Shown in pieces: positions 43,974 to 56,050 of a stretch of 64,000 nt of DNA. How positions within the stretch are numbered: the first letter of the stretch is position 1; each line of letters begins with the position of its first letter. Position numbers and translations under genes: made by a program. The notes below the pieces were generated by a model. That model did not search any database. It saw only the letters and a program-made list of their open reading frames with translations, and had not been told where the DNA came from. The stretch is from Arabidopsis thaliana. Taxonomy: Eukaryota; Streptophyta; Magnoliopsida; Brassicales; Brassicaceae. The stretch spans positions 12,400,101 to 12,464,100 of the forward strand of contig NC_003074.8 of the NCBI RefSeq assembly GCF_000001735.4. Reading direction: 5' to 3'.

Positions 43974-44226
43974 GAGCATCTCCATCAGGTAGATATTCTT
44001 GCCAGTTTCTAAAAAATAAAATATTATTATTTTAATTATATTATATATTTTAGTTAAATTGTAATATTTAAGCTAATACCCTATTGACATGTGGTGATTT
44101 TGTTAGAGAAAGGTTTCTCTTAGTTTCTCAAGTGAGAGACTCTTCTTTCCATCTCTCCTACTTTTTCATTTTTAATTATTATTTTATTATTAAGTTTCTC
44201 AATGAAAAACGATGATGGAGATGGTC
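43974..44226. mobile_element. PIF/Harbinger-like MITE
   Basis: Ends GAGCATCTCCATCA and its complement with one mismatch (GACCATCTCCATCA). Flanked by TAA on both sides (43971-43973, 44227-44229), the 3-bp duplication typical of Harbinger. The length is 253 bp, with no coding capacity. Confidence 0.75.
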
Positions 44227-45090
44227 TAAGGATGAGAATAGAGAATATGGTTCGTTATGAACTCATCTAAAGAGAAAAAAATCCTATTGAAGGTTTTGAC
44301 AAACAAATTTGTCAAAAAATGTAGACGGAGGTCCGTCGGAAATTTTTCGACGCAGTTCCATCAAAACTTTCCGAGGAACCCAATGGTCGGAAAAAATCAG
44401 AAATTTTTCAACAAGTTTTTAATAAAATTTGCATAGAAATAGTGAAACAAAACTGAGAAAATTGTTTGAAATTTTTAACTATTTTCCAACAAAATCATGG
44501 AAGGCCTAGAGAATAATAAACAGAGTTATGAATGAAACCAAGAAACACAAGCAACGATTACTAATAAGTAACTTAGGGAAAAGCTGAAAATATGTAGCTT
44601 AAACGATAGAGTGGACACATAAGAGGCTGCCAGAAAAGCTTCAAGATCTCATGACGCATAAGAGACGATTTCAGAGGTGATAAGATCCATAAGTCAAGAA
44701 GAACCATTTCTTACGATGTAAGATTGATAACGACGACCACCGCTATATTGTGAACTCTGCGATTTCCGTCCTCATGTACATAGTCCATCCTCCACTCCTA
44801 AAAGGTTTCTCATACCTATAAATTCCTTCGACAACTTGATGAGCTGGTAAAAGAAAGATAACTTTGGAGTTATAGGTTGCTCAAACTCTCAACTGCCTAA
44901 AAAAAAACATTAACTTTGACTCAACGCGTAATACGATGGAACACCAACGATCCGTCTAGGTAACGTACCAGCCATAAATCCCCACACCACAGCTCCTCTG
45001 TTGATTGATCCATGAGAAAACCAACATTGCATTTAAGGAAGCTTGATGGAAGATATCTCCACTTGGAGGTTGAAGACTGAAGATATATAA
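44227..45090. other. Unassigned sequence with possible broken gene fragment
   Basis: 44320-44420 contains CCGTCGGAAATTTTTCGACG and similar repeats that look like transposon subterminal sequence, but no ends are found. 44640-45030 on the minus strand has short open pieces (GIYRYEKPFRSGGWTMYMRT; NRGAVVWGFMAGTLPRR) that may be a decayed gene of unknown type. Nothing is certain. Confidence 0.3.
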
Positions 45091-45362
45091 TGATAAGATC
45101 GATTTCTTCTTATCGGGCTTCTATTGGGCTTATTGGATAATACCTCAAACTAATCTAATTAGGCCTGCTTATGAATTGAGTTTGTAATTAAGTTGTTCTT
45201 CTACTTCTGGAAACGCTATCGATTAAGAACCTAAAGAATGTTTATCTCCTTCATCTCCTTTCTTTTCCCTTTTCTTCTCTAATTCTTCTTTTCTCAATCT
45301 TATTCTTCTGTTTTTTCATCACCTTCTGTTACTCAACTTGATAAGTGATATTTGACCTTATC
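45091..45362 (+). repeat. 5' LTR of the gypsy element
   Basis: It shares GATCGATTTCTTCTTAT, GGATAA, CTCAAACTAATCTAATT and the ACTATCGATTAAGAA-type block with the copy at 48273-48463. Confidence 0.88.
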
Positions 45363-45392
45363 AATTGGTGCTTTATATTGGGAGTTGAAATC

Positions 45393-46820
45393 ATGGCTAC
45401 TCAAGCTGCTCAAACCATTCCAGCCACCATAGTCATAGATCTAGAAGCAAAACTGGATCAATTCGTTCAAAATTTCGAAGATAAGCTAGATTCCATCGTC
45501 CAAAGGCTCCAAGCACAACAAAAGGAGCATCGACAAGGGATGCGTGAAATTTTTGCTAACTTTTTCCCGGAGACAGCATGTGACGAACCACCTACGATGA
45601 AGAACCAAGAGCATCATGAGCTCCATCAAGTTATCACCACAAGATCTGAAGCCACCCCAACAAAAACCTAGACATCTCTCTTGAGAATTTTGTCGAACAC
45701 TTGGTGGGCACTGAATTCCCAGAAGCTTTTCTTAATCTTTGGGTCTTAGAGCTTCCAACGACGTATCATTCTCGCAGGAAAAGAAGAATCCATATTACAC
45801 AAGCTCGCAGGAGAGGATGTATTCATGTTAATCGAAGCTATCATAAGGTCAGGAAGAAGATCACACGGAAGAAACGTCACGAGATCGTACCTACAACACC
45901 AATCAACAAACACTCAACGAAAAGACATGGTAAAGGACCTCGTTCCTTTCTCTTGACTCTAGAACTCGATTCCATCAATTATTCTACGAGCATATTCAAG
46001 ATGATGCTAGCAGAGATAAACATATAGGATTTTCGTCTGATTATGAGGGATCACAGTCTCACGAATTGAGTGGTGGTGCTAATATTAGAAGGAATTCACG
46101 GAAACTTAACCAAGTCCGAGACAACAAGGAGGGTTACATTCGATCAATGAAACAAAGTGGTAAGCAACATGAATCTCTTGTTTTAAATGTGGGGCTAAAG
46201 GCTAATTCTAAAGAGATTACACTCTATCACAATGTTGATGATTTGATGATGCCGGAGAGAAATGGTAGAGTGGGAAATGGGTCATTGGATTGGACCAATT
46301 CTGCCAAGGCATGGGAACTTCAGACTTGGAACAGAATGGTTGGGATAGATAGTCATGGGGATAGATCATGAGCGCAAGTGGTGCCAAGGTCTCAGAGTAA
46401 AGGTGTTGATTTGGGGAGAGTATTCTGTTTTGGTTTTCAGAGAACAAATCCTCAAATGGCTATGAAAGTGGCACGAGATACTAATAGTGCTAGGCAAGCA
46501 GAATGACAAATTTTGGAATCATCTCATGGAGTTATTCAAGAGACACAATCACAAGGTGCGAATGGAGGAAGACTATGAATAGATCCACTAACAGGAGGAT
46601 ATCACAAGCAAGTAAACAAGCCAATGTGCCTAGGAATCTGTCAAGAGAGAACCGCGAAAGAATACAGGGACATGTTTGAAACTCTTTGCCTGAATCCTGT
46701 GATCTTACCAGGGCAACAGTTGGAGGAGTTATTTCTACAAGGGTTGAGGCCTGAGTTGCAAGCTGCAGTTAGGCATTTCCAGCCTAATGGGATTGTAAAC
46801 ATGATGGATTTAGCACAATA
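45393..46820 (+). pseudogene. gag region of the gypsy element
   Basis: ATG at 45393 (MATQAAQTIPATIVIDLEAK) opens a coiled-coil start LDQFVQNFEDKLDSIVQRLQ, stopping at 45669-45671. Later pieces are in various frames. 46624-46819 (TAKEYRDMFETLCLNP, LEELFLQGLRPELQAAVRHF) matches the end of a Retrotrans_gag domain and ends in TAG at 46819. Many stops: inactive. Confidence 0.7.
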
Positions 46821-46893
46821 GCTAGAAGAAATTAACAACAATGTCGCCCCAAGAACAGAACCATACGGTGACCAAGCGACACAAGTAGAGCTA

Positions 46894-47983
46894 ATGAGCT
46901 TTATTATGGTGGAAGGTAATACATATGGATATGGGAATGAGTGGGAAGGTTTATTAGAGGATTTTAAGACCATAAGACAAGTTAAAAGGCAATCAACGAC
47001 AGAATTTACCAAGGGCAAGGATATGAGATTCTATGGCTTCATATCATGTCATAAGGTCGTTGTAGTTATCGATTCTGGAGCGACCAACAATTTTATCTCA
47101 GATGAGTTAGCTTTAGTTCTCAAACTACCCACGAGCACTACAAACCAAGCTTCAGTTTTATTGGGACAAAGGCAGTGCATACAAACCATAGGAACTTGTT
47201 TTGGGATCAATTTGTTAGTTCAAGAAGTAGAAATCAATGAGAATTTCCTTTTATTAGATCTGACCAAGACTGACGTGGATGTGATTCTAGGGTATGGTGG
47301 CTCTCAAAACTTGGAGAGACAATGGTTAATTTGGCTGAATCAAGATTTCTCCTTCTTCCACAACCAACAATGGGTCACTCTTTGTGCTAAGGACAAAGAA
47401 CTTGAGCAAGTTACTACAAAAGTAAAGATGAAGAGTGAATATGAGCAAGAAAAAATTGATCATTACCTTGAAGACAAGGTAGTTTTAAAAGGGGGGAGTA
47501 AGGCTATGTGGGGAGGAATTGCTAAGGATATACCATGGAAACAGAAAATGAGTGGTGAAAGTCTTGCTAAGGAAATACTATGGAAACAGAAAATAAGCGG
47601 TGAAAGTCGAAAGAATTTTTCAGAGATTATGTTGAAAGTGTCAAGGCTCAAGAGTGCTCAAACCATTGGAAACTATGGCGGATTAGAGGCGCAACAGGGT
47701 AGTCTAGGAGTGATGCCCATGGGTTACAAGGGTGTTGGAGAGAAGCAAGAGGAGTTTCCATTGAGGCTTATATTTATCGGGAAAGCGGGTCAATCGCCAC
47801 GGCCACCAGAATTGTTTTGTGGTAAAGTGTTGGGACAAGAGGGAAGTCTTTTTCAAAAACACAAAGGAGAGAAAGGTGGTCACCTAAACTTATGGTTAAT
47901 GACGAATGGAGGGAAGTCTTGGTTAGAGGCTGGAATTTGTTTAAAACTGCAGAACGGAGTCTTTGAGTGTTGTAAGATATCAT
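46894..47983 (+). pseudogene. Retropepsin and 3' remnant of the gypsy element
   Basis: An open frame of 363 codons. The aspartic protease has VVVIDSGATNNFISDELALV (active site DSG) and DVILGYGGSQNLERQWLIW. The usual RT should follow, but after about residue 160 the protein becomes repetitive and Lys/Gly-rich (GGIAKDIPWKQKMSGESLAK then AKEILWKQKISGES), which suggests a large deletion and a short duplication. 48189-48246 contains a 29-bp direct repeat (TTTCAATACCTTCGACGATG...). The long frame probably stays open by chance. Confidence 0.7.
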
Positions 47984-48272
47984 AGTTGTTCATCTCAAAG
48001 TGGTCTTCATCATCAAGAAACACGGTGGCAGGGGAAGGACCAGCTAAAGAGAGCAGGTGGAAGCAGTTGGAGATCGTTCATAGGAGCTTTGGTGAAATCT
48101 TCTTTGTCAAGATTGGTTATGTTCGTACCTGCAACTTTGAATCTATAACAAATGATGGGGTACAAAGAAACAAGATATTGATCGAGGAGTTTCAATACCT
48201 TCGACGATGAGGACATAGTTTCAATACCTTCGACGATGAGGACATAGTCAATCTCAACAGGAAGGTATTGAA

Positions 48273-48463
48273 TGATCGATTTCTTCTTATTGAGCTTCTA
48301 TTGAGTTTATTGGATAAATGCTCAAACTAATCTAATTTGGCGTGCTTATGAATTGAGTTTGTATTTAAATTGTTCTTCTACTTTTAGAACCACTATCGAT
48401 TAAGAATTCTCCTTCATCTCCTTTCTTCTTCCTTTTTACTCAACTTGATTTCTGACCTTATCA
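48273..48463 (+). repeat. 3' LTR of the gypsy element
   Basis: Preceded by a purine-rich GGAAGGTATTGAA tract (PPT-like). It lacks about 80 bp present in the 5' LTR, mainly in the CTTTTCTTCTCTAATTC-rich part. Confidence 0.85.
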
Positions 48464-48729
48464 TATAACTGCTTCATGATCAGGAATCTTTGTTTTATTT
48501 GTTTCAAGCTATCTAATATTTTATTCACGGCAAAAGAAAATGAAGTAAAATATATAAAAAAGTAAAAAGCATTTTTATTGATAAGGTGAATATACATTTG
48601 TGAATGATATATTGATAGTAAAAACATAGTCCCTCATGAAAAATATTTAGCCACAGGAAATGTTCTTACCTACTCCATTTCTTATATTATAATTTTTTGT
48701 TTTCAATTTCTTAAACTACATAGAAGAAA

Positions 48730-48735
48730 TTTATT
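48730..48735 (-). terminator. Polyadenylation signal candidate of ProDH
   Basis: AATAAA on the minus strand 45-50 nt after the stop codon. This is plausible as a near-upstream element; no cleavage site is defined. Confidence 0.4.
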
Positions 48736-48779
48736 CATCTACATTTCCCAATTTCATTTAATGGCTCCATACTCTCTCT

Positions 48780-51026
48780 TTACGCAATCCCGGCGATTAA
48801 TCTCCTCTTAAGTTCCATCCTGCAATAACCAATACCAACATTAGTAAACCAAATCCAAAATCTATTAACTAAACTATATGGTTAAAGAACTAATCAAGGG
48901 TGTTAACTACCTCATGAGTTGACGGTCATGAGCTCCGGTGGCCATCATTCCCCGGTTCTCATAAGCGCGTCGGAGAAGATACGGTATAGCGGTTGCGACG
49001 GGTCCAAACGGCATGTACTTGCTAACATTGAACCCTGCTCTCTTTAACCCGAAGGACAATGCATCTGACATACCATATAGCTGTGCAAACTCTATCTTCC
49101 CGTTCTGTTTATCGATCCCGAGGTCACTCGCTTTCCTCGACGCAAGTCTCCCTGAGATTAAAACATTTCTACAATTAGTAAACCATTTCACTCTAACTAA
49201 AGCGCTAAAAAAACCGCGGTTACAATGTGATTTAATGGCTTACCCGAATCAGCGTTATGTGTTGCGAGAACGACACCGAAACCAGAACCGTTTGATGCTT
49301 TCTCCATCAGGAATGTCATACAATCATTGTAACAAGAGTGAGTATCCTGAATTGTGTCGTGGACTGGCGACTTGCAACCCAGGGAATCCGCCAAGCTAGC
49401 TTCGCTAGACATGTAAGCCCCTCTCACCAACTTGAACCCCATAGGAACATTCTCTTTCTCAGCATTTTGTACTGCCAAATGCAGTCTCTCACCGGCGTCT
49501 CTCAAGTACGCCTGAATCGTGTTGTAAACGATTGGTCGGTCTTTGTCAGCATTGAACATGATCGCCGATGAATAAGCCATGTAATCGATCGCGGGTTGGA
49601 GGATTGTGTCTTCCGCATCAATCAACAATGGTACATTGGACTCTTGGCATTTCCTACAGATTTCTTGAATCCTTCCATGAGCTGCTTCGAGCTCCCTTTC
49701 TTCTTCCGCGGTTAACGGTTCCGGTTCTGAGTTTGTGTGGTAGAGAGGACTCGATTCGGAGAAAACCGGAAACGATTTGAGCTTCCATGAGAGTTTGAAG
49801 TTCGGACTTTTGTATTCCCACCGCAGCAGATCGCTCACTCGTTTCAGAAGACTAATTGGACAAATGGCAGTTATCTTCACAACCACTGAGCTAAACTGTT
49901 AGGACAAGAAAACAAATAACCGGTCATTACAAAACCAAACCGGAACAATCCGTGTCGCACAACAATAAACCGGTATTTTAGTAACCGGAGAATATTCCTA
50001 AAGTGTTTTCTCCCGAAAGTTCTAGTCCACCTATACTCGTACGTGTAAATCTAATCCGATAATGACGCATTGCAATTAATTTTAATCACAGCAAAAATCG
50101 AATTTTAAAAAGCAAATAAATTCATTAGGAAAAAAAACTAAATAAATTAAACATAAAGTCATTTTCATAAGAGAAACATTAGGGAAACACAACTTTGGTA
50201 CGTACTTGTATAACGCGTAAGAGTAATTTAACCAATTTAAAATGAAAATAGATAGATATAATAAATGTAGTACATATCTATGCAAGTGTACTTTGTCAGA
50301 GTACGGAGATTTAGCTGTCGAACCAAACAAGTTGTCTGAATTTGATAATTACGTTTCCCATTAACAAATAATTACGTTTTAAGACAAAATGATTAGGGAT
50401 TAATGTAAAATAATCAGAAAAAACAGAGCAAAGAAGAAAAACAGAGGAATTAGGCTTACGTGAGATGTTGGTAAAGATTTGGCAGCTTCAATGGTTCGAA
50501 TGAATTGTTGCATGTTATCATCACAAGATACAGCGTCATCGGCGTGTTCGACGCCATAGACAAGCATCCCTTTAAGACCAGTAGCTTCATAAACGCTTCT
50601 CACGCGCTCAGCGGCTGCGTCGGCATCTTCACCGGCGCAAAAATGGTCATAAAACGTACTTTTCACAAGCCCTAAAACCATGCCACGCGTCACCGAAGCG
50701 TCCATAAGTTTAGAGCTCATGACCCACGTCCCTAGGTCGACCATAGGACCTATCGCCGCCGCATGCAACACGGCGGTGGAACGGAGGAGATCAGAGGTTG
50801 GGATAGAGGAGAAAAGACGGGCTTGATCGGAGAGATCGAGACCATCGTGAGATTGCTCGGTGGGTTTTGGGTGGTGAAGAGGTGGTTCCGGTGCTTGTTG
50901 TCCAAAGGAGAGAATCTCCGGGACGACGGCGGTGGAAGCAGTCACGGTGGGAGGACCCACCGGGCTAAAAGCGGGTAAACGGTAAGATCGCCGGATAAAG
51001 TTTGTTCGGAGAAGACGGGTTGCCAT
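48780..51026 (-). CDS. ERD5: Proline dehydrogenase, mitochondrial
   Basis: Four exons: 51026-50460, 49895-49244, 49151-48911 and 48819-48780. All introns are GT-AG. They join to exactly 1500 nt, 499 codons plus TAA, the length I recall for Arabidopsis ERD5/ProDH1. The enzyme oxidises proline to pyrroline-5-carboxylate with FAD and passes electrons to the mitochondrial chain. The N-terminus MATRLLRTNFIRRSYR is an Arg-rich, acid-free targeting sequence. ProDH motifs: YMAYSSAIMFNADKDRP, GFKLVRGAYM (KLxRGAY), VVLATHNADSG (FAD region) and LLRRAYENRGMMATGAHD (RRxxENxG). I found no stop, frameshift or damaged splice site. The start is the first ATG, 152-159 bp below a TATA box. Its similarity to ERD5 and its length fit ProDH1 better than ProDH2. 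It is the only clear host gene here, with a transposon 320 bp beyond its 3' end. Confidence 0.97.
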
Positions 51027-51177
51027 AAAATTCAAAGATTTTGTTTTTGAAAACGAAAACAAAAAAAAATAATTTCTCTTCTCTTTTTTTTTTGTTTGCT
51101 TGATGTTTCGGTTTTATCGCTGTTTTTTTCTAAACGCTTTGGTTGTGTGATTTTTCTCCTATGGTTACTGCCACATA

Positions 51178-51185
51178 TATTTATA
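51178..51185 (-). promoter_or_regulatory. TATA box of ProDH
   Basis: TATAAATA on the minus strand, 152-159 bp upstream of the ATG, would give a 5' UTR of roughly 120 nt. That leader contains a pyrimidine/purine-biased stretch at 51060-51100. Confidence 0.6.
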
Positions 51186-51249
51186 GAAGCACGTAAAACC
51201 TTATGCATGTACATACACGTTTTACCTGTTAGATATATATAGATGCCCA

Positions 51250-54200
51250 TGTGTACACTTCTTAATCGGTTTGATGCAGATAAATTAATCTATAAAAAAA
51301 CAGTGACAAAAAACAAATTCTAAAATTACAACGGAATCTTTGTAAAGAAAGTAAAAATTGATCTTGTTTATTCTTACGAGTTACGACTAATTTGCTGATT
51401 TCTTGTCATTTCAATCCAAAGGGAATCTTAAAATACCATAAAATTTTAAGTTTATTCTTAATTTTAATTAATGGACTCATTGCAAAGTTTTCTACTTATG
51501 TAGTGATTCTTGATTGGTATCATATATGATTGGAGTAAATAATAACAAGTTGTAGCATATAGTATTCGTAATTATATAAAATCTAGAGGCTACGTTATTT
51601 AGTTTAGGTCCACAAATATTAGCTGTTTTCGGAAAAGGGAAAGAGGAAGATTGTGGCGTAATTTTCTGAGAGAGACAAATTTAAAAATAATGATAATTAA
51701 GGACGTCAGAGACAGCAAGGCCCTGACCATAGGATGAGTCATCGGATAACTATTTAATTAATATAATATATGATAAAGTTTTTTCAAAATCAAATATGTT
51801 TTTTAGGATTTTTTATTGTTATTGTTTTTTTGGGCGGAGACGGTGGAGGAAGATATGAAGGATGAGTGGATGATGAATCGGATTCAACATGTGGACCTGG
51901 ACTTGTTCTTTGAATCTTTGACTTTTCTAAATTGGAATCTCCGGAATCTTAATGACTACTAGTTTGAATTAATCAACAAAAAGATTCATTTCTTAAAAAA
52001 ACTAAAAACTTAATATGTTTACTACAGCACAATCTCAATTTAGAGATTCACCTATGCTTTTTTTCTATATATATAAGGTCGTAGCACTTCGATATAAAGA
52101 AAATTCTATATTTTTGTTGATCTCTTACTCTAATTAAATTAAGAGTGTATTTCTATTAGATTGTTTATGTTTGACATTTATTTGTAAACATAACGCAATA
52201 GTAAAACTACAAATAAGTAAAAAAAAAATTATGTTCTATATGTCATTATTTGTAAATGATGTGTGTATATTTTATAACTATGAGAATTATAATTATAATC
52301 TTCTTGATATTATACTTATCACAACTAAATTAAAAATAGATGTGGTAAATGGCTAGATTTGGTATTTGTAAAATCATAAATAAGTAAAAATTGATTTGAG
52401 AAGTCAAAAATTGAACGAATTATTTTTTCTTTTAATAAAATTTTAATTTTTTTTTAAAGACACAAAACCAGATCTAAGTATGTTTTTTATATTTTTTTTC
52501 TTTATCACTGTTTAGTCTTTAGTGCAAGTTGAATCGTCGACAAATCGGTAGTCAATATTATTTTTTTCTACAATAGTAATGAAAGCTAGAGGATCTGAAT
52601 CTTGATGCAGCTTAGCGGTAAATTTTACAGTTGTTTTGAGAAGTTCCTTCACTAATACAATGGTCGAGGACACTAATTGAAGGTGATCGATGATACCAGT
52701 TGAGGGTGAACCTCAATGTAAGTGAATAGATTAACAATGGTTCATGTCGGTTCTAAAACTAGTTTTGGATAGTTGGGTTGCGCAAACGGTTGTTTCCACT
52801 ATCTTGATTTGACATTTTCTTCATCGAGTCTGAAGTTAGGTCAGGGAGTTGAAATAATGTCGTAGTTTTCTAAATCTGACATATTTAGTAAAAAAAGCTC
52901 TATGTTTTGGTTTTTGGCGTTAGTTTGTGACCAGATTCACTAACTCTGATCACGTCGACGGTGCTATGATAGAGTAATTCTTATTAGCGGTGATGTTTGT
53001 AGGTTTAGATGTTTGTATCCGTCGAACAGTTATTTCAAATCACGTCTTTACTTGATTATATGATTTGGATGATAATAAAATTTTGTTTAAATAAAAAATT
53101 AAATAAGATGATAATAAAATTTTGTTTAAAGAAAGAATTATAAGTTTATTTTTCACATCATTAATAGAAAATATATTATTCTACAATCATTAATTTATTT
53201 ACCGCATCAATTACAAAAATATATTCTAACTATCTTAACATTTAAATTATCTATTTAATCAAGGGTAATTCTCAAAAAATATCACATTCAAGTTTTGATT
53301 TTTAAAAATACCACTTAAATTACCCTTTATATTTTAAATCTAAAATAGTTAACCTAAACCTAAAAAATTTAAATTCTCAGGTCTTAAGAATTATTTTTTT
53401 GTTTGTAGTAAACTTTTTACTGATATTTTGGAATAATTTTGATAACAATATTTGAATATATGGAATGTTTGGATAACAAAATTTGACACTGTATTAGTTT
53501 AAAAAACTTCGTTACTCAATTATGATTGCCATATTCATTAAATTATGTCATCATTCTTCCAACCCATACCACTTGACACAGTAATGAAGAGGAACCAACC
53601 AAAGCTAAAGATAACTTACAAAAATGTTTAACATGAATTTGATGTCGCACCTTTTAGAAAAAATACAAAAGAGAATCTTTGAAAAAAGCAGATCTTTACA
53701 ACAACAACAAATATAAAAAAAATACGAGTGGGACCAATTCGTCCTCCCAAAAAGGCAATGTCACCAAGTTTTGGAAAAACTAAAGAAACAAAGTATTTAT
53801 TTATAATGATGTGATTTGAGCCGTTAAATTGAGGGAAGGAGAGGGTGAGAGGTCACGTGAGGGAGTAAAGAGAGTAGGTGTACATTAGACACGAGAGTTT
53901 CCAGCTGTAGCCGCCATTTTTATTGGTCCAACCCAACTACGCATGCAATATTCATTTTTTGTTTCTTAATCTTTTTATTTTTTATTTTTTATACTAGCGG
54001 TTTTTATAATGTCAAAAATACAATAATGTCAACAAAATTAAATTAGATTGTATTTTTTTGGATAAAATTATTATTTTATTAGACTAAGTGGTAACGAAAA
54101 TTAATTTCAAGAAAAATAAGTTTGATGTAAATCAGATTGCATTATCGACATTAACCTACTGAGTTATACGCGTCGTATACTCGTATATAACAAATAGAAT

Positions 54201-55031
54201 CATATTTTTTAATTAGTTTTACGAATTGGTTTATCGTGCAACTGGTAAATAAAATATATTAAAAAAATAAACACAAAAGAATAATGTCTTCTAAATACAT
54301 TTTAAAACTCAAATTAGTAAAAAAATATGAAATTAGTCATAAATATAAGATTATGTATATAGGTGATACATTTAAAGTATCAAGAGTCGTAAATAAATTT
54401 TTAATAGATCAGATAATATATTTTGTCTGATACTGTATCAGTGCAGTGATTCTTTTGATATCCAGTATCAAGTGATCTAGAGACTCATGATTCGTCTTTG
54501 AAACGCGTTCATTCCCGAAAGCAAAAAAATAATAATAAATTCATTCTTCTATCTGATAGTCTTTCTACTGTTTTAGCTAACTAACTATATTTTCTGCGAG
54601 TGAGTAATTTTACGGCTTTTTTGTAATTATACGATATAATTTTGCAGTAATTTTGTAATTTTATGTTTTTCTATATTTATTTTTTCATTTTGCAAATAAT
54701 TTTATTTTTAATGATACCAATATCTCTCGCCACTGAAAACATATTTATTATCAATATTATAAAAAAAATTAAACAATAAATAAATATTAAAATTAATACT
54801 AAAAAATTATTAATGATACTCATAAAGTATCAACTATATGCATGCTCTAAGAAGCTTTAAAACCAAAAGAAAAATGAGTTTTATTTACACCAAGCTTAAA
54901 AAAAAAATGGTTTCTAGTGTAACTTGTCAAAATAAGAGTTTTATCTGCTAAAAGGCAAGGCAAGGACGAATAAACTTTTTAAAACCAAAAAAACCTCGTG
55001 TTTCAGTGCTGACTTATATGTAAGATGGTGT
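51250..55031. other. AT-rich intergenic region upstream of ProDH
   Basis: No gene supported. A 30-bp direct repeat with GATGATAATAAAATTTTGTT lies near 53069-53130. The stretch 53740-53960 is less AT-rich, with a palindromic G-box (TCACGTGA, 53853-53860) and ATTGGTCC (53920), and could be a distal regulatory region. The rest is low-complexity A/T. Confidence 0.4.
51734..51739 (-). promoter_or_regulatory. ACTCAT (ProRE) element upstream of ProDH
   Basis: The minus strand reads GATGACTCATC, so the proline/hypo-osmolarity element ACTCAT sits inside a GCN4-like ATGACTCAT, a good S1-group bZIP site. It is about 0.7 kb from the ATG, further than the element described in A. thaliana. A second ACTCAT (minus) is at 51862-51867 and one on the plus strand at 51475-51480. 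Confidence 0.45.
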
Positions 55032-55279
55032 GAAAGATTATGGAAAAATGTCGTTTAATACTTCAACTTTCAAATTGTGGCCATTTTATACCTCAACTTT
55101 ACATGCGGCCATTTTAAACATGAAGATATCGTTGACCAACTGTTTAAACTATAAACATTCGTTGACCAGACCAAAAAAACTAACCGTTAACAGTCGTTAA
55201 CTGATTATCTAACGTCTGTTAACATCTCCGTTAGCCACCTTTAAACGATGTCGTTTTCATCTTTTAAAATTGATTGACG

Positions 55280-55345
55280 AACGTAGGATTCGAACCCACA
55301 ACCTGCGACAAGAACAAGACCCTTACTTAACCATCTCACCTATTG
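55280..55345 (-). other. tRNA-like sequence (A and B boxes) in the left arm of the MITE
   Basis: Minus strand TAGGTGAGATGGTTAAG (A-box-like, 55342-55326) is followed after 34 nt by GGGTTCGAATCC (55297-55286), a perfect B box. Spacing suits a pol III internal promoter. I cannot fold a complete tRNA (no clear acceptor stem or anticodon arm), so it is a degenerate tRNA or a TFIIIC site. Confidence 0.5.
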
Positions 55346-55740
55346 TATTTGATAGGTAACCTTACGAAACAAATATAATTATATAGTTTTAAAAGCTTTC
55401 TTCTTCATCTTTAACCTACATCTTTAATCTACGAAATCTGGGTTCTCTCTCAGATGATTTATTTTATAGTATTAATCATATCATTTTTGGTTGATTGAAA
55501 AGATTTTGAATTTGTTAAATTCAATTCCTCGCAACCTGTTCTTATGAACACCATTGATAGAGTCGTCAATTCATATGAAATCAGTAACACAAATAGCACA
55601 GTTCTTCGTCGTCTCACATGCACCTTCGTTCTCGCACCTACACCATATGTATATGTTCTGTTATTGCTCTTAGCGGATCTGATGTATCTAATGGCATAAT
55701 ATATAATTACGTGTTTTTGGATAGTAATCATTAAACAGTC

Positions 55741-55797
55741 TAGCTTATTTGGTATTGACAAGTACAGGGAGCAATTGAAGGTGAACAGTTCGAATCC
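55741..55797 (+). other. tRNA-like sequence in the right arm of the MITE
   Basis: TAGCTTATTTGG (A-box-like, 11 of 12 to TRGCNNAGTNGG) at 55741-55752, then AGTTCGAATCC (B-box-like, one mismatch) at 55787-55797, in the same relative position as the left-arm copy. The flanking TAAAAGAT.AAAACGAC is shared by both arms. Confidence 0.4.
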
Positions 55798-56050
55798 TAT
55801 AATCGTCATTTCTTTTTAAAAGATAAAAACGACGGCGTTTAAAGGTGGCTAACGGAGATGTTAACAGACGTTAGATAATCAGTTAACGACTGTTAACGGT
55901 TAGTTTTTTTGTCTGATCAACGAATGTTTATAGTTTAAACGGTTGGTCAACGATATCTTCATGTTTAAAATGGCCGCATGTAAAGTTGGGGTATAAAATA
56001 GCCACAATTTAAAAGTTGGGCTATTAAACGACATTTTTCCCGAAAGATTA

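Larger units (their letters stand above)
45091..48463 (+). mobile_element. Deleted Ty3/gypsy element with short LTRs
   Basis: LTRs 45091-45362 (TGATAAGATCG...CTTATCA) and 48273-48463 (TGATCGATTTC...CTTATCA; 3' copy shorter by internal deletions). Perfect target duplication TATAA at 45086-45090 and 48464-48468. PBS region ATTGGTGCTTTATATTGGG follows the 5' LTR. It encodes remains of gag and a protease domain; RT, RNase H and most of integrase are gone. It ends about 320 bp from the ProDH stop codon on the 3' side. Confidence 0.92.
55041..56041. mobile_element. Mutator-type MITE with long terminal inverted repeats
   Basis: Perfect 9-bp target duplication GAAAGATTA at 55032-55040 and 56042-56050. 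Arms of over 230 bp (GGAAAAATGTCGTTTAATA at each end) pair with some mismatches and extend past the tRNA-like segments. Length 1001 bp. The minus-strand open frame 55809-55459 (116 codons) spans the loop and one arm and has no recognisable domain, so I treat it as non-coding. Confidence 0.92.

Noticed and set aside
55280..55345. Functional tRNA gene
   Set aside because: Only A and B boxes are recognisable; no acceptor stem or anticodon loop can be paired, and the sequence lies in a MITE arm.
55459..55809. 116-codon minus-strand frame in the MITE
   Set aside because: Overlaps the inverted-repeat arm and tRNA-like segment; no domain; better explained as non-coding MITE sequence.
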